Shown in pieces: positions 10,101 through 21,544 of a stretch of 64,000 nt of DNA (the stretch's first letter is position 1; each line of letters begins with the position of its first letter). Position numbers and translations under genes: made by a program. The DNA is taken from contig NC_084803.1 of NCBI RefSeq assembly GCF_963583255.1, positions 26,758,428 through 26,822,427 on the forward strand, written 5' to 3'. The notes under the pieces are model-generated. The model saw only the letters and a program-made list of their open reading frames with translations. It made no database searches and was not told the DNA's origin. Source of the DNA: Pyrus communis (Eukaryota > Streptophyta > Magnoliopsida > Rosales > Rosaceae).

Positions 10101-11341
10101 TCCTAAATGGAGTGTTAGATGAGGAGATTTACATGGTCCAGCCACCTGGTTTTGTTGAAATGGGGCAAGAACAAATGGTGTGCAAACTGAGAAAGTCGAT
10201 TTATGGGCTGAAACAAGCTTCCAGGCAGTGGTTCTTAAAGTTTGATGAGAAAATAACCAGTTTTGGTTTTGTTGAAAACAAAATTGATGATTGTTTGTAT
10301 CTCAAGGTATGTGGCTCGAGGTTTATCTTTCTAATTCTATATGTTGACGACATTTTATTAGCAAGTAATGATCTTAATCTCCTGCTGGAAACAAAGAAAC
10401 TACTGTCACGAACGTTTGAAATGAAAGATATGGGTGAGGCTTCCTTCGTTTTGGGTATAGAAATTATTCGTGATAGAAGCAGATGCCTTTTGGGTCTTTC
10501 ACAGAAGACCTATATTGAGAAAATGCTCAAGAGGTACAACATGCAAGACTGTTCAAAGGGTGAAGCACCAGTGAGCAAAGGAGATAAATTAAACAAGTCT
10601 CAATGCCCTAGTAATGAGATTGAAATGCGAGGGATGGCTAACAGGCCATATGCGTCTATCGTTGGCAGTCTATTGTATGCTCAAGTGTGCACTAGACCGG
10701 ATTTAGCCTTTGCCATAAGTATGCTTGGAAGATTTCAAGCAAATCCAGGAGAAAAGCATTGGACAGCAGCTAAAAAGGTTATGAGATACCTGCAAAGGAC
10801 AAAAGATTACATGTTGGTGTATGGGAAATCTGAGAAATTAGAATTGGTTGGCTACTGTGATTCTGATTTCGCAGGTTGTGAGGATGACAGGAGATCCACG
10901 AGTGGTTTTATTTTCCTGTTGGCTGGCGGTGCAATATCTTGGAGAAGTGCAAAACAAAAAACCTTGGCCACTTCAACAATGCAAGCTGAGTATATTTCAT
11001 GTTTTGAAGCCTCACAACAAGCTAGCTTCTTGAGGAATCTCATCACTGGAATGCAGGTTGTTGAATGCATAAGAAGACCAATTGTCATTTTCTGTGACAA
11101 TAAGGCAGCCGTGTTCTTCTCCAAAAACAATAAAAAATCTTATGCAGCGAGGTTGATGGACGTGAAATATCAGTCAGTGAAAGAAAAGGTGAAGGCTGGG
11201 ATAGTTTCCATTGAGCACATTAATACATCGGAAATGCTGGCAGATTCTCTCACAAAACCTCTTGGAGTTGGAGTGTTTAAAGATCATGTTACGTGCATGG
11301 GTGTTGTGGAATCTTTTGATGCTTATCTGATGCGTGAATGA
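7091..11341 (+). CDS. copia-1 Gag-Pol polyprotein (intact)
   Basis: The open frame begins at 7025, but the Met at 7091 ([12 protein letters not shown]) is preferred because the same start is encoded in the LTR and the hydrophobic stretch before it does not look like gag. Counting from 7025: gag, with the zinc knuckle [14 protein letters not shown] at 281-294; aspartic protease at D330-T-G; the pre-integrase region WHRRLGH at about 474; integrase with D535, D598 and E643; reverse transcriptase with YVDD at 1106-1109; and RNase H from about C1278-D-S-D, ending with the conserved [10 protein letters not shown]. No stop or frameshift interrupts about 1416 residues. The protein would assemble particles and copy and insert the element. 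The LTR immediately follows the short 3' leader. Copia lineage not assigned. Confidence 0.95.
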   Translation: MASAVNPTSMNFSSIEPLSGGNYKKWRQDVEIILGLMDYDLALREDEPQALDNNSTVEQRLKLEKWEKANRMALLVIKRSISEAVRGGIPATDKAKDFLEAIEAKFKVSEKGEMGNLMTTLTTLKYNGKGTVREHILKLVEAAAKLTDLEVPIDDAFVVHMALNSLPDAYEQLKTSYNTQKEKWSLNDLISICVQEESRIKRVSNETVNFIKAETTRKTISTSGKPYKPFSYSHAAGNDTPSSSKGSQGFKGNIENIKCYFCKEFGHLKRDCDKRKKWAPKKGNKIENVFVCVNVNLVEIPPNSWWFDTGCSVHITNSLQGFTRKEFSRNEVYDVHVGDGNKVAVKAIGTLKLKLSSGFVLQLLDVLYVPRLTRSLISASKLVKDGYVFVGDDESVRIYKKGNLNLLLGFCFLNNDLWRLNCQVMLNSKCLTVESNLSLKRSLTNEGSSMLWHRRLGHINKQRLEILVKEQMLPTLDFNDMQNCVDCWKGKLTNTKKIGSTRSLNLLEVIHSDVCGPFSTQTICKNAYFVSFIDDFSRYAYVYLISEKNQVFDCFKIFKNEVERQQEKKIKILRSDRGGEYYGRYTEKGQQKGPMAMFLEENGIQAQYTTPGTPQQNGVAERKNRTLIEMVRCMMSRTDLPMFLWGEALKMANYISNRVPSKSVHKTPFELWTSRKPSLNHLHVWGCKAEAKMYNPEAKKLDSKTVSCSFIGFPERSKGYRFYAPTLHTRIFETNSARFIEAEESNGDKARDFIFEEEEEAVTTISPMSSTKIDFATLDTQNQVHEDFYQSDFGRATGFQHASSSSNTQVCNMEYNGDENHGTTTMQSVMVPATRRQPQRTRKSPISGDFLVYVGEAEKLEKTVDDSLDFQQANEDRTEHEEGIEIDPVTFKQAMTSEKAEQWKIAMQEELDSMYSNGVWVLTEANESIKPIGCKWVYKTKKDLKGKVQRHKARLVAKGYTQREGLDYSETFSPVSSKDSLRIILALVAHYNLELHQMDVKTAFLNGVLDEEIYMVQPPGFVEMGQEQMVCKLRKSIYGLKQASRQWFLKFDEKITSFGFVENKIDDCLYLKVCGSRFIFLILYVDDILLASNDLNLLLETKKLLSRTFEMKDMGEASFVLGIEIIRDRSRCLLGLSQKTYIEKMLKRYNMQDCSKGEAPVSKGDKLNKSQCPSNEIEMRGMANRPYASIVGSLLYAQVCTRPDLAFAISMLGRFQANPGEKHWTAAKKVMRYLQRTKDYMLVYGKSEKLELVGYCDSDFAGCEDDRRSTSGFIFLLAGGAISWRSAKQKTLATSTMQAEYISCFEASQQASFLRNLITGMQVVECIRRPIVIFCDNKAAVFFSKNNKKSYAARLMDVKYQSVKEKVKAGIVSIEHINTSEMLADSLTKPLGVGVFKDHVTCMGVVESFDAYLMRE

Positions 11342-11839
11342 AGGTTAACTTCTCTCATCATTTTCTGTTTTCATGAAAGCTTAATAAGCATGAGTTATTG
11401 TATTCATATGTTGGTTTATTTTATGACAATGAATTCAATATGATTGTTTCGACTACTGTGTATATGTACAAATATATATGTGCAGTTCTATGAAATGATG
11501 AATTACTGATCAAACCAAGGTTTAATGAGCTGGTCGTTATAAAAGGCTTATCGTTGGAGCTAAATAAAAGCTTGACAATGATGTTTGGCTTGATCAGTGG
11601 GAGTGTGAATGAATGACATGTTGAATATGTCTGCTTGCTCTGTGAATATCATGCATGAGCAGTTTTGGGGGATGTGATCTCAGAGTGTTAGTACAAATTA
11701 TAACGTACAAATTTTCTGGGGTTCAACTCTTTGAAACTCTTCATGGGAGATATGAATTGTTGTATGGTTGAAATGATTCAAGTGATCACTGAAGGGATTG
11801 GTTTAATGCGTTGGACAAGGAACATGATAAGCGGAAGTT

Positions 11840-11853
11840 CAAAAGTGGGAGAA
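11840..11853 (+). other. copia-1 polypurine tract
   Basis: AAAAGTGGGAGAA directly precedes the 3' LTR, the expected position of the plus-strand primer. Confidence 0.75.
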
Positions 11854-12304
11854 TGTTAGGTTTTGAACTCCCGTTTTCATGATAAGGATACCTAAAAACG
11901 TGGATTGAATCAATTGGAAGTCATGACCATGTTGCAACATGTCTCCTGGTTTTGAGGGAGTGTGGGAGACTAATCTCCTGAAATTGAGGGATTGTGGGAC
12001 AGTTAAACCTTGTCTCATTTGATGTAATTATAATAGGTATTAACTGATCCCATGATAGCTGGGATCATGTTAGGAATATAGCCTATAAATCTGAACGTCC
12101 CTGCTCACCAGAAAACTAGTTCACTCGATCACTAGACTATCGCTAGTATTGGACATAAGGACTGTGTGAGTAGAAGACTTTCTGTTAACTTCATTACCTC
12201 ATGGCTTCTGCAGGTATGTATATATATATATATATACACACTGATTCATGATCTTATTGTTTATATTGTAACCTTAGTTTGGGACTAAATGCTTAAATCT
12301 AACA
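11854..12304 (+). repeat. copia-1 3' LTR
   Basis: Near-identical copy of the 5' LTR with the same TATA box, ATG and splice donor. It could therefore start transcripts reading rightward, antisense to the Borealin-like gene that ends at 12885. Confidence 0.95.
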
Positions 12305-12309
12305 AGCCA

Positions 12310-12884
12310 ACCATTCCTTGACCATTTATCCGGCAATGAAAAAGAAATTAAAAACAGCCACTGTGGTTCGCCCAGTGGGGACGGTGGGCAGAGGGATGAA
12401 TAGCAGTAGGCTAGGTACAGAGTTTGAAACCCTACTTTTGTTTGTAACAAACAAAATATAAGGAAATAAACACACGATCAACGTTCAATGGACATAAATA
12501 AGGGTCGGAATCTTTGTTTTCCTGTGATTAGTGAATAAGTAGTTAATTAGTTATATTCGAAGGGATGTAATTAACAAGGCAAAATTGAGATACGATGTCC
12601 TTATGATTGAAGTATATTAAGCCGGCAGGCAGGCATAGACATATTTGATTTATTCCACCAAACCTTTTTGCTAGGCTTGTCAGTCGAACAACTTCCAACT
12701 CACTCCACAAATTAAAATGATTCCCTAGTCAACACCTTTGATCAAAGACCAAAGCCTCACGCGCTCACGAGGTATTACAGTAGTGATTGTTAGCACACAC
12801 TAGAAAGTAAACTAAAGAACCTTAGATTGACAAGTAATGCGGAGTCTTGAATAATGATTCACTACTTGAGCAATTTGAAGCCAG
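12310..12884. other. Intergenic DNA with a short LTR-end relic
   Basis: At 12729-12771 a stretch (ACACCTTTGATCAAAGACCA, then CTCACGCGCTCACGAGG) resembles 24290-24330 at the end of the W LTR, so a gypsy LTR fragment may lie here. Otherwise nothing recognisable. Confidence 0.45.
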
Positions 12885-14786
12885 TCATCCCTCTTCCAAC
12901 TCTGTGTATCAGACCAGACCATAAATTAGAACGACACCAGAAAAGATGAACGCATTAAGTTTAAGGGACAGATTATTCTCTCCCGTAAATATGATTAGTC
13001 CATCGAAAATGATTAAATGTGACATAGTGTACCAGAAGGAGAAAAGGTAAATCTGAAGATTCAAAGGCTTGGGGTTTAGGGTTTAAGGTTCATGAAAAAG
13101 GAATTCATACCATGTATTGCTTCCATGTTGTCTTCCTTGTAAACACCAAGAGGCGAGCCATGGACAGATATGAGCATCTCCCCAGGCTTTGGGAACCTTA
13201 CCGTTTTGGGTGTCATCCCAATGGACAGCCTTTGGCTACTAACCTGTAGCATAAACCAGAGTTTTTAAGAGCACTCAGCAACCTTATTGGCTAAAAAACA
13301 GCTAACTACCAACTATCGTGTACTCTAGTCATAACTCAAAATCTTTACTAACAATTTATTATATTCTTCACACGATTAAAGTCACTAAAACATTATTACG
13401 ATACTCTTCTCCAATTTTCCCCTTTACAAATCATTAGTGTTTATTTTTACAGGAACTTTTTAAGTCCAGATCTCTTCAGCACATCCACGTACATTCACCA
13501 AAGCAACAAGTTTCCCTTGTAGTTTGTTACCACAAACAGATAATCAGTTTAACGCTTCTTTTAGGTCCTGAAGATAGACACACCGATACTTTTGAAACTC
13601 ATGCATTTCATAAGCTGTCTAGGGCTTCTAATAATCCCAGGTATGGAAGAATATGGAGTCAAACTAAAAGCTATCAACAGAACTACACATTTATTGTAAT
13701 CAGACCAAGTGTGGCTCAATATAAGCCAAATATGAAAAATCAATCAATAAGGCACAAACCCCAAGAGTTTGGAGAGTATCTTGCTTCCCTAGCATCAGAG
13801 AATTATATGGCTCCTCTGAAACCTACAACAGATAGTTTAAAAAGGTTACGTACGTATGCCTATGTCTGAATGTATGGATGTCAGTATCAATTTATGTGCG
13901 TGTGTATGTGCCATACGAAAGTGAAATTTTACCAGCGTGTGAATGCAACATAAGCATATCACAACACATTAAAAAAATGATACCCTAAATTTTTAGAGGG
14001 ACATCAGTTATAAGAGAACATACAAGGTCCCTGGTCTGAAGATTATCAGCTCCCAGAATGCTTGTTCTCGCTGCCACAAATCAACTGAGTCAGGCGAGAT
14101 ATAAACAAAGCAAGAACATTGAGGATACAAAAATAAGTCTTCTGATTCTTGTTCTTTATGTCGAAAGATTAGAATTTGCTAATACCTGCTTTACTAGAAA
14201 ACTCAAGGCCACCTAAAGACAGGATTGCAGCTGAGCAACCAGAATAAGCCATGGACAATCTACGGAAAAGAGTCCCATATAAATCTATTCCATCATTGAT
14301 GGACACATTTCCGTCTTTTTCAAGCCATTGGACTTCCATCATTCCATTTTCTCCATTTGTTACAATAGACAGGTTTTGATAGTTGTGTTTTAAAAAATGC
14401 AATAAAGGGGTTTGCAGCTGTTCCTTGGTGAAATAGGAGCGAAGCAAACGCAATTTAGTCAACAGATGTTCAATCTCCACATCACGCATAGCCCTAATGG
14501 TTGATATTTGTCGGTCAACTGCGAAAAAAGAAACGAACAATAGGAGCATTTGGTCACCACAGTTGGTAATCACCAGAGCTTATTAGTACAAACACAAATT
14601 CAATGAAATTTGAGATCTAAAACATAATTTTGCAACACAATCAAATGCACAAATTATACCATCTAGGTCTGTGAATTGAGCTTCTTGCTTCTCAATCTGG
14701 GGCTCCTTTTCATCAGCAAGGTTGAAATCGTTCCCCAGCGACGAGGCAACCTGCTTTACAGGTTTTCTACCTCTTTTCCTTGCCAT
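12885..14786 (-). CDS. Borealin-like chromosomal passenger subunit (six-exon gene, 239 aa)
   Basis: Exons, 5' to 3' on the minus strand: 14786-14660, 14518-14186, 14070-14024, 13822-13760, 13243-13111 and 12901-12885. All junctions are GT-AG and the phases agree, giving 720 nt with one stop. The product starts MARKRGRKPVKQV (basic). It continues with RDVEIEHLLTKLRLLRSYF, a helical segment like the Nbl1/Borealin N-terminal region, and LFRRLSMAYSGCSAAI. It then has MTPKTVRFPKPGEMLISVHG and SPLGVYKEDNMEAIHELEEG. These features match what I recall of plant Borealin-related proteins, which work with INCENP, Survivin-like and Aurora subunits at centromeres and the phragmoplast. An upstream in-frame Met at 14849 gives a hydrophobic extension and is judged 5' UTR. 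The exon structure is directly visible; the family name is less certain. Confidence 0.7.
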
Positions 14787-14849
14787 ATAAATGATGATGA
14801 AGTGGTAAATTTTGCCTGCTATTATATCCAACAACTCCAAAAACTTCAT

Positions 14850-15309
14850 GCACGCGGTATAACAACGAGAGTAAAATAGGAAGAATGTGAGTTGAAAATG
14901 CAGAAAACAAAAGATTCTTACAAGTGAAAACGAAGGAGAAGTGGCAGAAGTTGCAATTTAGAAGATCGAAGTGCTGATGAAAGTAAGAAAAGTCAGGGTA
15001 CTAACCACTGGCAGTCCGTCGGCGATTGGGTTGACCGAAGCTTGCACGGTTGCAGTTGCAGCGCTGCGCTGGGCGGGACCACTTTTCAAACGAATTTGAA
15101 TGCTGGGATTGTGGTGGTAAAGAAATTTGTATGGGCGGATTGTGAATTTTGATATTGACGTCTTGTTCCAATACGACACGTAGTTTGTACAAAAAGAGGA
15201 TAAATTTTTTTTCTTATTTATGAATACAAAATTATTAGGTACAAATACAATCATGGTGTGACCACCTGAATTAAGTTATACAATGAGTTTGTTATAATAA
15301 TTTAGATGA
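14850..15309. other. Upstream region of the Borealin-like gene
   Basis: On the minus strand a 3' splice site (TAATAGCAG) lies about 40 bases before the ATG, which suggests a 5'-UTR intron and a non-coding first exon upstream. No promoter element can be fixed. The ORFs in 14958-15254 look like chance frames. Confidence 0.35.
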
Positions 15310-16480
15310 TATTTGTCATTTATAAGATCATCTCTAATTTTTGGGCTAAAAACCATTTTTAGCCTGAAAAATTTAGTTTTTAACTCAGAAACAACTTTTC
15401 TACTCCAACTTTTCTGGCATAAAATTTTAGCCTCAGATTATTAAATAATCAACTTAGACTAATTTTTTTTCCCTTAAATTTACTTTTTAAAAAAAAAATT
15501 ATGTAGACTATCGTAAATTAATTTTATGAACATCTTAATTCAAAAATATTTAAATTCCGATAAATATTGAAAAATCACTAAATAAATACATGGAAGAATA
15601 TGAAAATCATAATAGAGATGTATAATGACACATCCCGGCCCGGGCGGGACCACTTCCCGGGCCCGACTCCACCGTAGCACGATATTGTCCGCTTTAGGCC
15701 CCGACCATGCCCTCACGGTTTTGTTTCTGAGAACTCACACGAGAACTTCCCAGTGGGTCACCCATCATGGGAGTGCTCTCGCGCACTACTCGCGTAACTT
15801 CGGAGTTCCGATGGAACCCGAAGCCAGTGAGCTCCCAAAAGGCCTCGTACTAGGTAAGGATGGGAATATGCATATAAGGATCACTCCCCTGGACGATGTG
15901 GGATGTTACATATAAACAAAAAATACATAAAACACACATAACACATACATAGGTATTTATAGAGTTTTTGGGTGAATTTTGAGTTAAATAATTTTTTTAA
16001 TTATTTTAGCCGATGGATTTAAATTTGGGTCGTTTGATCTTTTTTTTTTACTGTTATATTTGATTATACTCTATCTCAGCCGTTGGATTCAATCTATTTT
16101 AAAATTACATTTAAAAAAACAAAAAAAACAAAATTTGAATCTAGACCATTGGATCAACCAACAATCCAAAAATCTTAGCCATCGGATGATAAAAAGAGCC
16201 ATTAGGCTCATGATGGTCGCCGACAGTGGCCCTGATAGTGGGTCCCATCCTGTTGGGCGCTGAAGGCCTCAGCCCACATAGGGCGAGTTGGGCGCGTGAT
16301 CGGGCCAAAAGTGGGCTAGGTTTAGGCGAGTCCACGCATTTCAGGGCTAATTCTTAGGGGGTATTTGGCTTTAGTTTAGCATTTGGCTTGGGTTGGGTTG
16401 GGTTTGGGGTGGAATAAATGGAGAAATTTGGCAAATAGCCTAGGGTTGGGTTTGGTCTAATAGTCGAATTTAAGATCTTA
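15310..16480. repeat. MITE-like AT-rich repeat region holding a Cassandra solo LTR
   Basis: The left part (ATCTCTAATTTTTGGGCTAA) and right part (GGCTTGGGTTGGGTTGGG, then GGCAAATAGCCTAGGG) resemble the ends of common plant MITEs that begin near CATCTCCAACC. Within it a motif close to GCCGTTGGATT recurs several times between 16010 and 16190. No coding potential. Termini and target duplication are not resolved. Confidence 0.35.
15626..15910 (-). mobile_element. Cassandra TRIM, solo LTR
   Basis: A 285-base LTR ending, on this strand, in GGATGTTACA and flanked by TATAA direct repeats (15621-15625, 15911-15915). Read on the minus strand it contains a 5S-rRNA-like segment (GAACTCCGAAGTTACGCGAG, then GATGGGTGACCCACTGGGAA), the hallmark of Cassandra, with the pol III internal promoter. 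The ORF across it is a chance translation. Confidence 0.9.
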
Positions 16481-17160
16481 CTTAAAATATCACTAAACTA
16501 TAGTATTAATTTATAACTATTTTCATTATTTCCTTTTTTTTATTAATAAAAAAATAATATTCTTACCATCTAGTTAAGCACAAATAATGGTACAACTTGA
16601 TGATGAGTTTAGCATTACTCTTTTTAATAGGGAGACTTTGAATGCGGTCCTTAGCTATGAATATTCTTTGATTGAAACCTTGTTGGTTTTTAATTTTTTA
16701 TCGAGGTCCTTGAAATCAATGTGATAATTTATTTCTATATATGTTACTATATTTTTTAAATTAAAAATTAGAAATTTTAGTTGTTTTTATAAATGAGATT
16801 TTAAATAAAAAACCATAATTTTTGGGATTAAAAATATTAAAATATAAATATACTACTGTGTGTTTATATATATATATAAACATGGGTACATTCATCAAAA
16901 TTAACCAAAAAAATTTATTGTATCAAAACATGGGTACATTCTTCAAAATAAAAAAAATAAAAAAAATAAAAAATAAATAAAAAAGATATTAGGCTTAATA
17001 ACATTAGTAAATTTCTTTGATTACACTTGACATACATTTTAAAATCAAAGAAAAAAGATTGTACCCATATAAGTTTAAAAATGGATTAAAAAAAATTGAA
17101 TAGATTTTATATAAAACAAAATGGTACAATTTAATATAACAAAATAAAAAGTTTTACATG
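16481..17160. other. AT-rich DNA with scattered GGGTACA motifs
   Basis: No gene is visible. From about 16885 the motif CATGGGTACATTC recurs. The same motif continues beyond the Cassandra element at 17167-17805 (see 16885-18005). Confidence 0.5.
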
Positions 17161-18005
17161 AATAGGTGTGACATCCCACATCGCCCAGGGGAGTGATCCT
17201 TAAATATATATTCTCATCCCTACCTAGCACGAGGCCTTTTGGGAGCTCATTGGCTTCGGGTTTCGTAGGAACTCCGAAGTTAAGCAAGAAGGGGGCTAGA
17301 GTAATCCCATGATGGGTGACCCATTGAGAAGTTGCTCGCGAGTTCCCAAAAACAAAACCGTGAGGGAATGGTAAGCTCAAAGCAGACAATATCGTGCTAC
17401 GGTGGTGGAGCGGGCCCCGGAAATGGTCCGCCCCGGGCCGGGATGTGACAATTTGGTATCAGAGCCTAACCCTGGTCTCGTGTGTGCCGACAAGGACGTC
17501 GGGCCCCTAAGGGGGGTGGATTGTGACATCCCACATCACCCAGGGGAGTGATCCTTAAATATATATTCCCATCCCTACCTAGCACGAGGCCTTTTGGGAG
17601 CTCACTGGCTTCGGGTTTCGTAGGAACTCTGAACTTAAGCGAGAAGGGGGCTAGAGCAATCCCATAATGGGTGACCCACTGGGAAGTTGCTCGTGAGTTC
17701 CCAAAAACAAAACCGTGAGGGAATGGTAAGCCCAAAGAGGACAATATCGTGCTACGGTGGTGAAGCGGGCCCGGGAAGTGGTTCGCCCCGGGCTGGAATG
17801 TGACAATAGGTACATATAATTAGCATGGGTACATTTAGCAAAAATAAAAAGTACAAATAAAAAAAATATATGGGTACAAATACAAATAAACTTTAAAAAA
17901 TATGGGCACAAAATGAAATTAATATATGGGTACAAATTAAAACTGAAAAAGAAAATTGGTACAAATTAAAAAAGAATTACAAATTAAAAATGGGTACAAA
18001 CTAAA
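16885..18005. repeat. Diffuse ATGGGTACAAA repeat tract split by Cassandra
   Basis: Near-copies of ATGGGTACA occur at about 16886, 16929, 17120, 17825, 17869, 17900, 17926, 17956 and 17990, separated by A-rich spacers of variable length. The tract is interrupted at 17167-17805 by a complete Cassandra element. No terminal repeats are seen. Confidence 0.5.
17167..17805 (+). mobile_element. Cassandra TRIM, complete (two LTRs)
   Basis: LTRs at 17167-17450 and 17522-17805 (284 bases each) flank a 71-base interior that starts with the PBS TTGGTATCAGAGCC. The target duplication is ATAGG (17162-17166, 17806-17810). Each LTR carries the 5S-like block (GGAACTCCGAAGTTAAGCAA and GATGGGTGACCCATTGAGAA in the first). 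It has no coding capacity and relies on another element's proteins. Confidence 0.95.
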
Positions 18006-18419
18006 ACTAAAAATATTTGATAAAAAAATTAGTCATAAATATAAATATACTAATTGTAACATTTTTAACATTAAATGAATATATTTAGAAATAAAAAAAA
18101 TTATTGTTCAAATAATTAATGATGTTATTAATACCCAAGGACGTTGATCAAAAAATAAAAAGGAAAATGATTTTAATCAATGGAATAGCAAAAGGGAGGA
18201 TGATAACTTAATTTCTCATTTTTAATATAACAATATGTTTACACTAGGGGTGGGAGAATTTTGTGTCAAACTCGTCATTTACGATATTCAAGCTAATACT
18301 GTTTGTTTACAAGTGAAGGTAAACATCACTAAACTACAATACGATGGAAAAACGTGAGGAAATATATAGTACTAACATTGACCTTACCAAAAATAGGCTT
18401 CATCAACAACTCATGCCGC

Positions 18420-18770
18420 CATCAGTTAAAGCTTGACCTCAAACCTAAAAATCTGGAAATTGCTTCTCAATGTCATTAGCATCTTCTCACCCCTCGTATC
18501 ATCCTCCTGAGGAAGACCCCGCCATTGATTTAATCAGCGAACTACAGGAGCATTCTTTCGTTTGATCATTCCGCTGTCCAACACCTTCTCTGTTTACCGA
18601 ATTTACAGCTTAAGCATCCACTTTCTTCTTGAGCAAAGAGACATGGAAGGAACGGTGAATTCGTGCGGAGGAGAGTAGGTTGACTGTGTATGCCACAACT
18701 CCAATGCACTTGATTATCTCAAAAGGGCATAGTACTTGGGTGAGAGTTTGTGGCATTGTCGGTTGTCCTC
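18420..18770 (-). pseudogene. Ty3/gypsy pol remnant (integrase C-terminus to chromodomain-type region)
   Basis: In mixed frames the minus strand reads PKYYGPFEIIKCIGVVAYTV, then ARIHRSFHVSLLKKK, and further on WINQWRGLPQED and LRSNFQIFRFEVK. These are the tail of chromovirus-type integrases (YGPF...G.VAY.L.LP....IHPVFHVSLLKK, then W.GLP.EDATWE). No LTR or upstream pol is present, so this is a short relic. It may belong to the same family as the integrase fragment at 47713-48420. Confidence 0.75.
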
Positions 18771-18775
18771 ACTGT

Positions 18776-20568
18776 CAATAGTGGCAGAGCCAAGATTTCG
18801 GGTTAGGAGGGGTTTCTCACAAATATTAAAAAAATTAAATTGATAGTAGTTACAAAATTGTTAACCAAAACATCATAGTATGCATATGAAAAGTAACCAA
18901 AATTCAAAATAACATAGCATTGAAAATATTACATATTCCCCATAATTAAAATAATTATCCTCAATGAGTTTTCATATTTTGAAACCATTGCATGATAGCC
19001 TCGTCCTCTATACTATTAAAAATATCCTTTTCAATATAAGCAACCAAACAATCGTTCATCCACAGTAGCGCAATATAATAGGTACATGCTTAATACCTAC
19101 AAAGCGCTTTATCACATGACTCTTATCCACATAGCACAATACAAAGGCCATTTGCTCTTTTGAAGACATGTCTCGTGATTCATCAACAAGAATGGAAAAT
19201 AAAGAATCATTAATATCACTAGTGATTGCACTAATGATTTCATATGAAATAGCACTTGATATGTCCTTCTGAATATAATGTGATGTCAATTTCAAATTTT
19301 CAAGAGCATTTTCTAGCATGACAGCCTTTATACCTCATTATAGTGACATAGCCACTATACAATTTCAAGAAAATTTCCTTGGTTGAGTGAATTTCCGACT
19401 CCAACAAAAGTATCCCCACCAAATTGATCTCCAATATCGGGTTTGAAGAGATAACAACATAAACAATAGGTAGCATCCAGTGATGTGCTATACTCCAACC
19501 AATTAGGAAACTGAGTAAACCAAGCAGGATTGAACCTTCTAGGCTTTGTCCCAAAATTTGTGTAGAGAAATGTATGGGTTTGTCGTTGACAAGGTTTATT
19601 TTGGAGATAGGCTCTGCGAACTTGGTCTTAGACATTAGGATGATAACTCAAAATCGGTCTACGCAATCCAAGACCATATTGGAGAGTTTCCAAGTTAATT
19701 TCCATAGAATCCACACAAGTTTGTTTTGAACTACTTTCATTATTCTTTGGACTCTTTGAAGACGGCTCTAATATCTCAGGTTGTGTTTTTCTTTTGAAAT
19801 ATCTTTCCATAACTGAAAAGTAAAAAACATAGATTGACTAACTTTTAATTAAAAGAAATGTAAACATATATGCTAATTTTACAAACTAAAACAAATTAGG
19901 CAATAGTTAAAAGAAATTGCAAGACATCAATTTAATCATAATTTATAAACAAAAAATTGTAAGAGGAATTGAGAGTAAAATGCATACTTTGGGTTGTTGG
20001 CCAATTAACTAAACTTCAATGTCTTTTCTTTGATGGAATGATGGAATAATGGAATTCTTTAATTTGCAAAAGAATATTATTTGTTAAATTAATTTACAAT
20101 TGTAGATGACAACATATATCAATTAGCAAATTGCAAAAAAGATTGAAGATGACAACTTTGGAGATTCGAAGTTCATCCTATTTGAGGATCATGGAAATTG
20201 AAGATTGACCAAAAAGCAATACACATATATCAACCCTAACCCAAACTGGCAGAGGCAAAATGCAGTCGGCAAAGCCTATAGAAACTTGAGGAATAATAAA
20301 CTACTAATTTTTAGTATTGGGAAGAGGAATAGAAGTGTTGGAATTGGCAGGCTTTAGGGTTAGATTATATTGCATAAATCTCCTTATAATATTTAAAGAG
20401 GGCCTGATCTTTTGTCTTGGAAATTAGAATGGGTTAAGTGAAATAGTCATGGACAAGTGATACAAATAATAAAAAAAAAATAAGTAGTACTATTTTTTTT
20501 TTTAAATAAACAAAAGCAAGGTAGGCTTAGGACTACAGTGGTCCTATGGTCCCTTCGTCCCTAATTGT
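18776..20568 (-). mobile_element. Degenerate hAT-like DNA transposon
   Basis: The left end (AGTGGCAGAGCCAAGATTTC) resembles the hAT end common in plants (AGTGGCGGAGCC). The right end near 20545-20568 (GGTCCTATGGTCCCTTCGTC) is only loosely complementary. A broken transposase lies between (19056-19810). No 8-bp duplication could be confirmed, so the limits are approximate. Confidence 0.5.
19056..19810 (-). pseudogene. hAT-type transposase fragment (TTF zinc finger / ZMYM1-like), broken
   Basis: The piece starting at 19810 reads MERYFKRKTQPEI and later GLGLRRPILSYHPNV. After a stop the next frames give an RRFNPAWFTQFPNWLEYS-like stretch and then, from about 19319, ILVDESRDMSSKEQMAFVL followed by YVDKSHVIKRFVGI. 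This order (N-terminal leader, TTF-type zinc-finger region, DUF4371 with SILVDES) is that of plant 'zinc finger MYM-type 1-like' transposases. At least two frame changes and a stop break it, and the catalytic C-terminal part with the hAT dimerisation domain is missing. Confidence 0.75.
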
Positions 20569-21540
20569 TAATATGGTTAAAGGTGCAAAAAGACCCAATC
20601 TCTTACTGTAAATTCTCGTTCACTACGTTGTTGTGACAAGCTCAACTAATATAATGATAAGTACAATGTTGCTCTAACAAGAATTGGATTAATTTTAATT
20701 TATTGTTGCAACAATTTCAACTTTAAAAATAAACTAAATGAGAATTAATGATTAAATTAAATGTGCAATTTTAATATAACAATTGAATGAAAGAAAAATT
20801 AAAAGTGAATAAATTATGAAAGATTAATGTATGAAAGCACTAGGACATCAGTTCCTCATTCTCAATCTTATCTAACCCTTTTTTTATGTTGATATCAAAT
20901 TATTCTCATGTTGTTCGCAATTATCCCTTAGTTTACCAATAATTTCTGTAAGAATATACTAATTATGTTCCTAACCATCAACCCACATTAAGTCTAGCCA
21001 AAGATTTAGATAATCGAAACTCCTTACGCTTAATGAATAATTAAGAAATTGCACAAATTGAATCATTATAAGAAACTACACAAATCATACTCAACATTCT
21101 ACTCGACTATGTAATTCATGGTAATTGTTATGAGAAGCCATTTACTAAACTCAACCTGTCAGTCATAATTTTGTTCATCACACAAATAATGGCTAGTTAT
21201 TTGACAATAATAAACCACAATAACAATTGCTCAACTAGGAAAATAAATGAGATTAATGTAAAATAAAGAGTAGTAGATGTTCATGATAAGAGTAAACCTA
21301 GCCCAAGCAAAAGAATTTAGTTCATGATAAAATTAAGAGAACTTTCATGAAAAAGGCTTGGGTTAAGTTTATTTTAACCAAAAACCATGCTATAACTTTA
21401 TTTAATGAAAAAGAATTAAATATTAATGAAAAACCCTTAAATTTTAATAAAAAGGACAAAAGAACTTAAAATTTAAATAAAATGACACAATTTTAATATA
21501 AATTTTTTTTTAAAAAAAAAATAACGGTCGGGGCCCATCA
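20569..21540. other. AT-rich intergenic DNA, no feature recognised
   Basis: Composition and phrases such as AAACCTAGCCCAAGCAAAAG suggest an old LTR-like sequence, but no second copy, PBS or coding relic is present to support that. Confidence 0.4.
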
Positions 21541-21544
21541 TAGA

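Larger units (their letters stand above)
6177..12304 (+). mobile_element. Complete young Ty1/copia retrotransposon ('copia-1')
   Basis: Two LTRs (6177-6628 and 11854-12304) enclose a PBS, one long gag-pol frame and a polypurine tract. A perfect 5-bp target duplication AGCCA flanks the element (6172-6176, 12305-12309). By eye the LTRs differ only where the 5' copy has AATGCGAGGG and the 3' copy AATTGAGGG, so the insertion is very recent. Its 5' end is about 190 bases upstream of the P450 pseudogene start. All motifs needed for autonomous transposition are present, so it could be active. Superfamily is set by the order integrase then reverse transcriptase. Confidence 0.95.

Noticed and set aside
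15625..15915. 96-codon ORF (and similar ones at 17075, 17466, 43370 and 63559)
   Set aside because: These are translations of Cassandra LTRs. They recur because the element recurs, and TRIM elements encode no protein.
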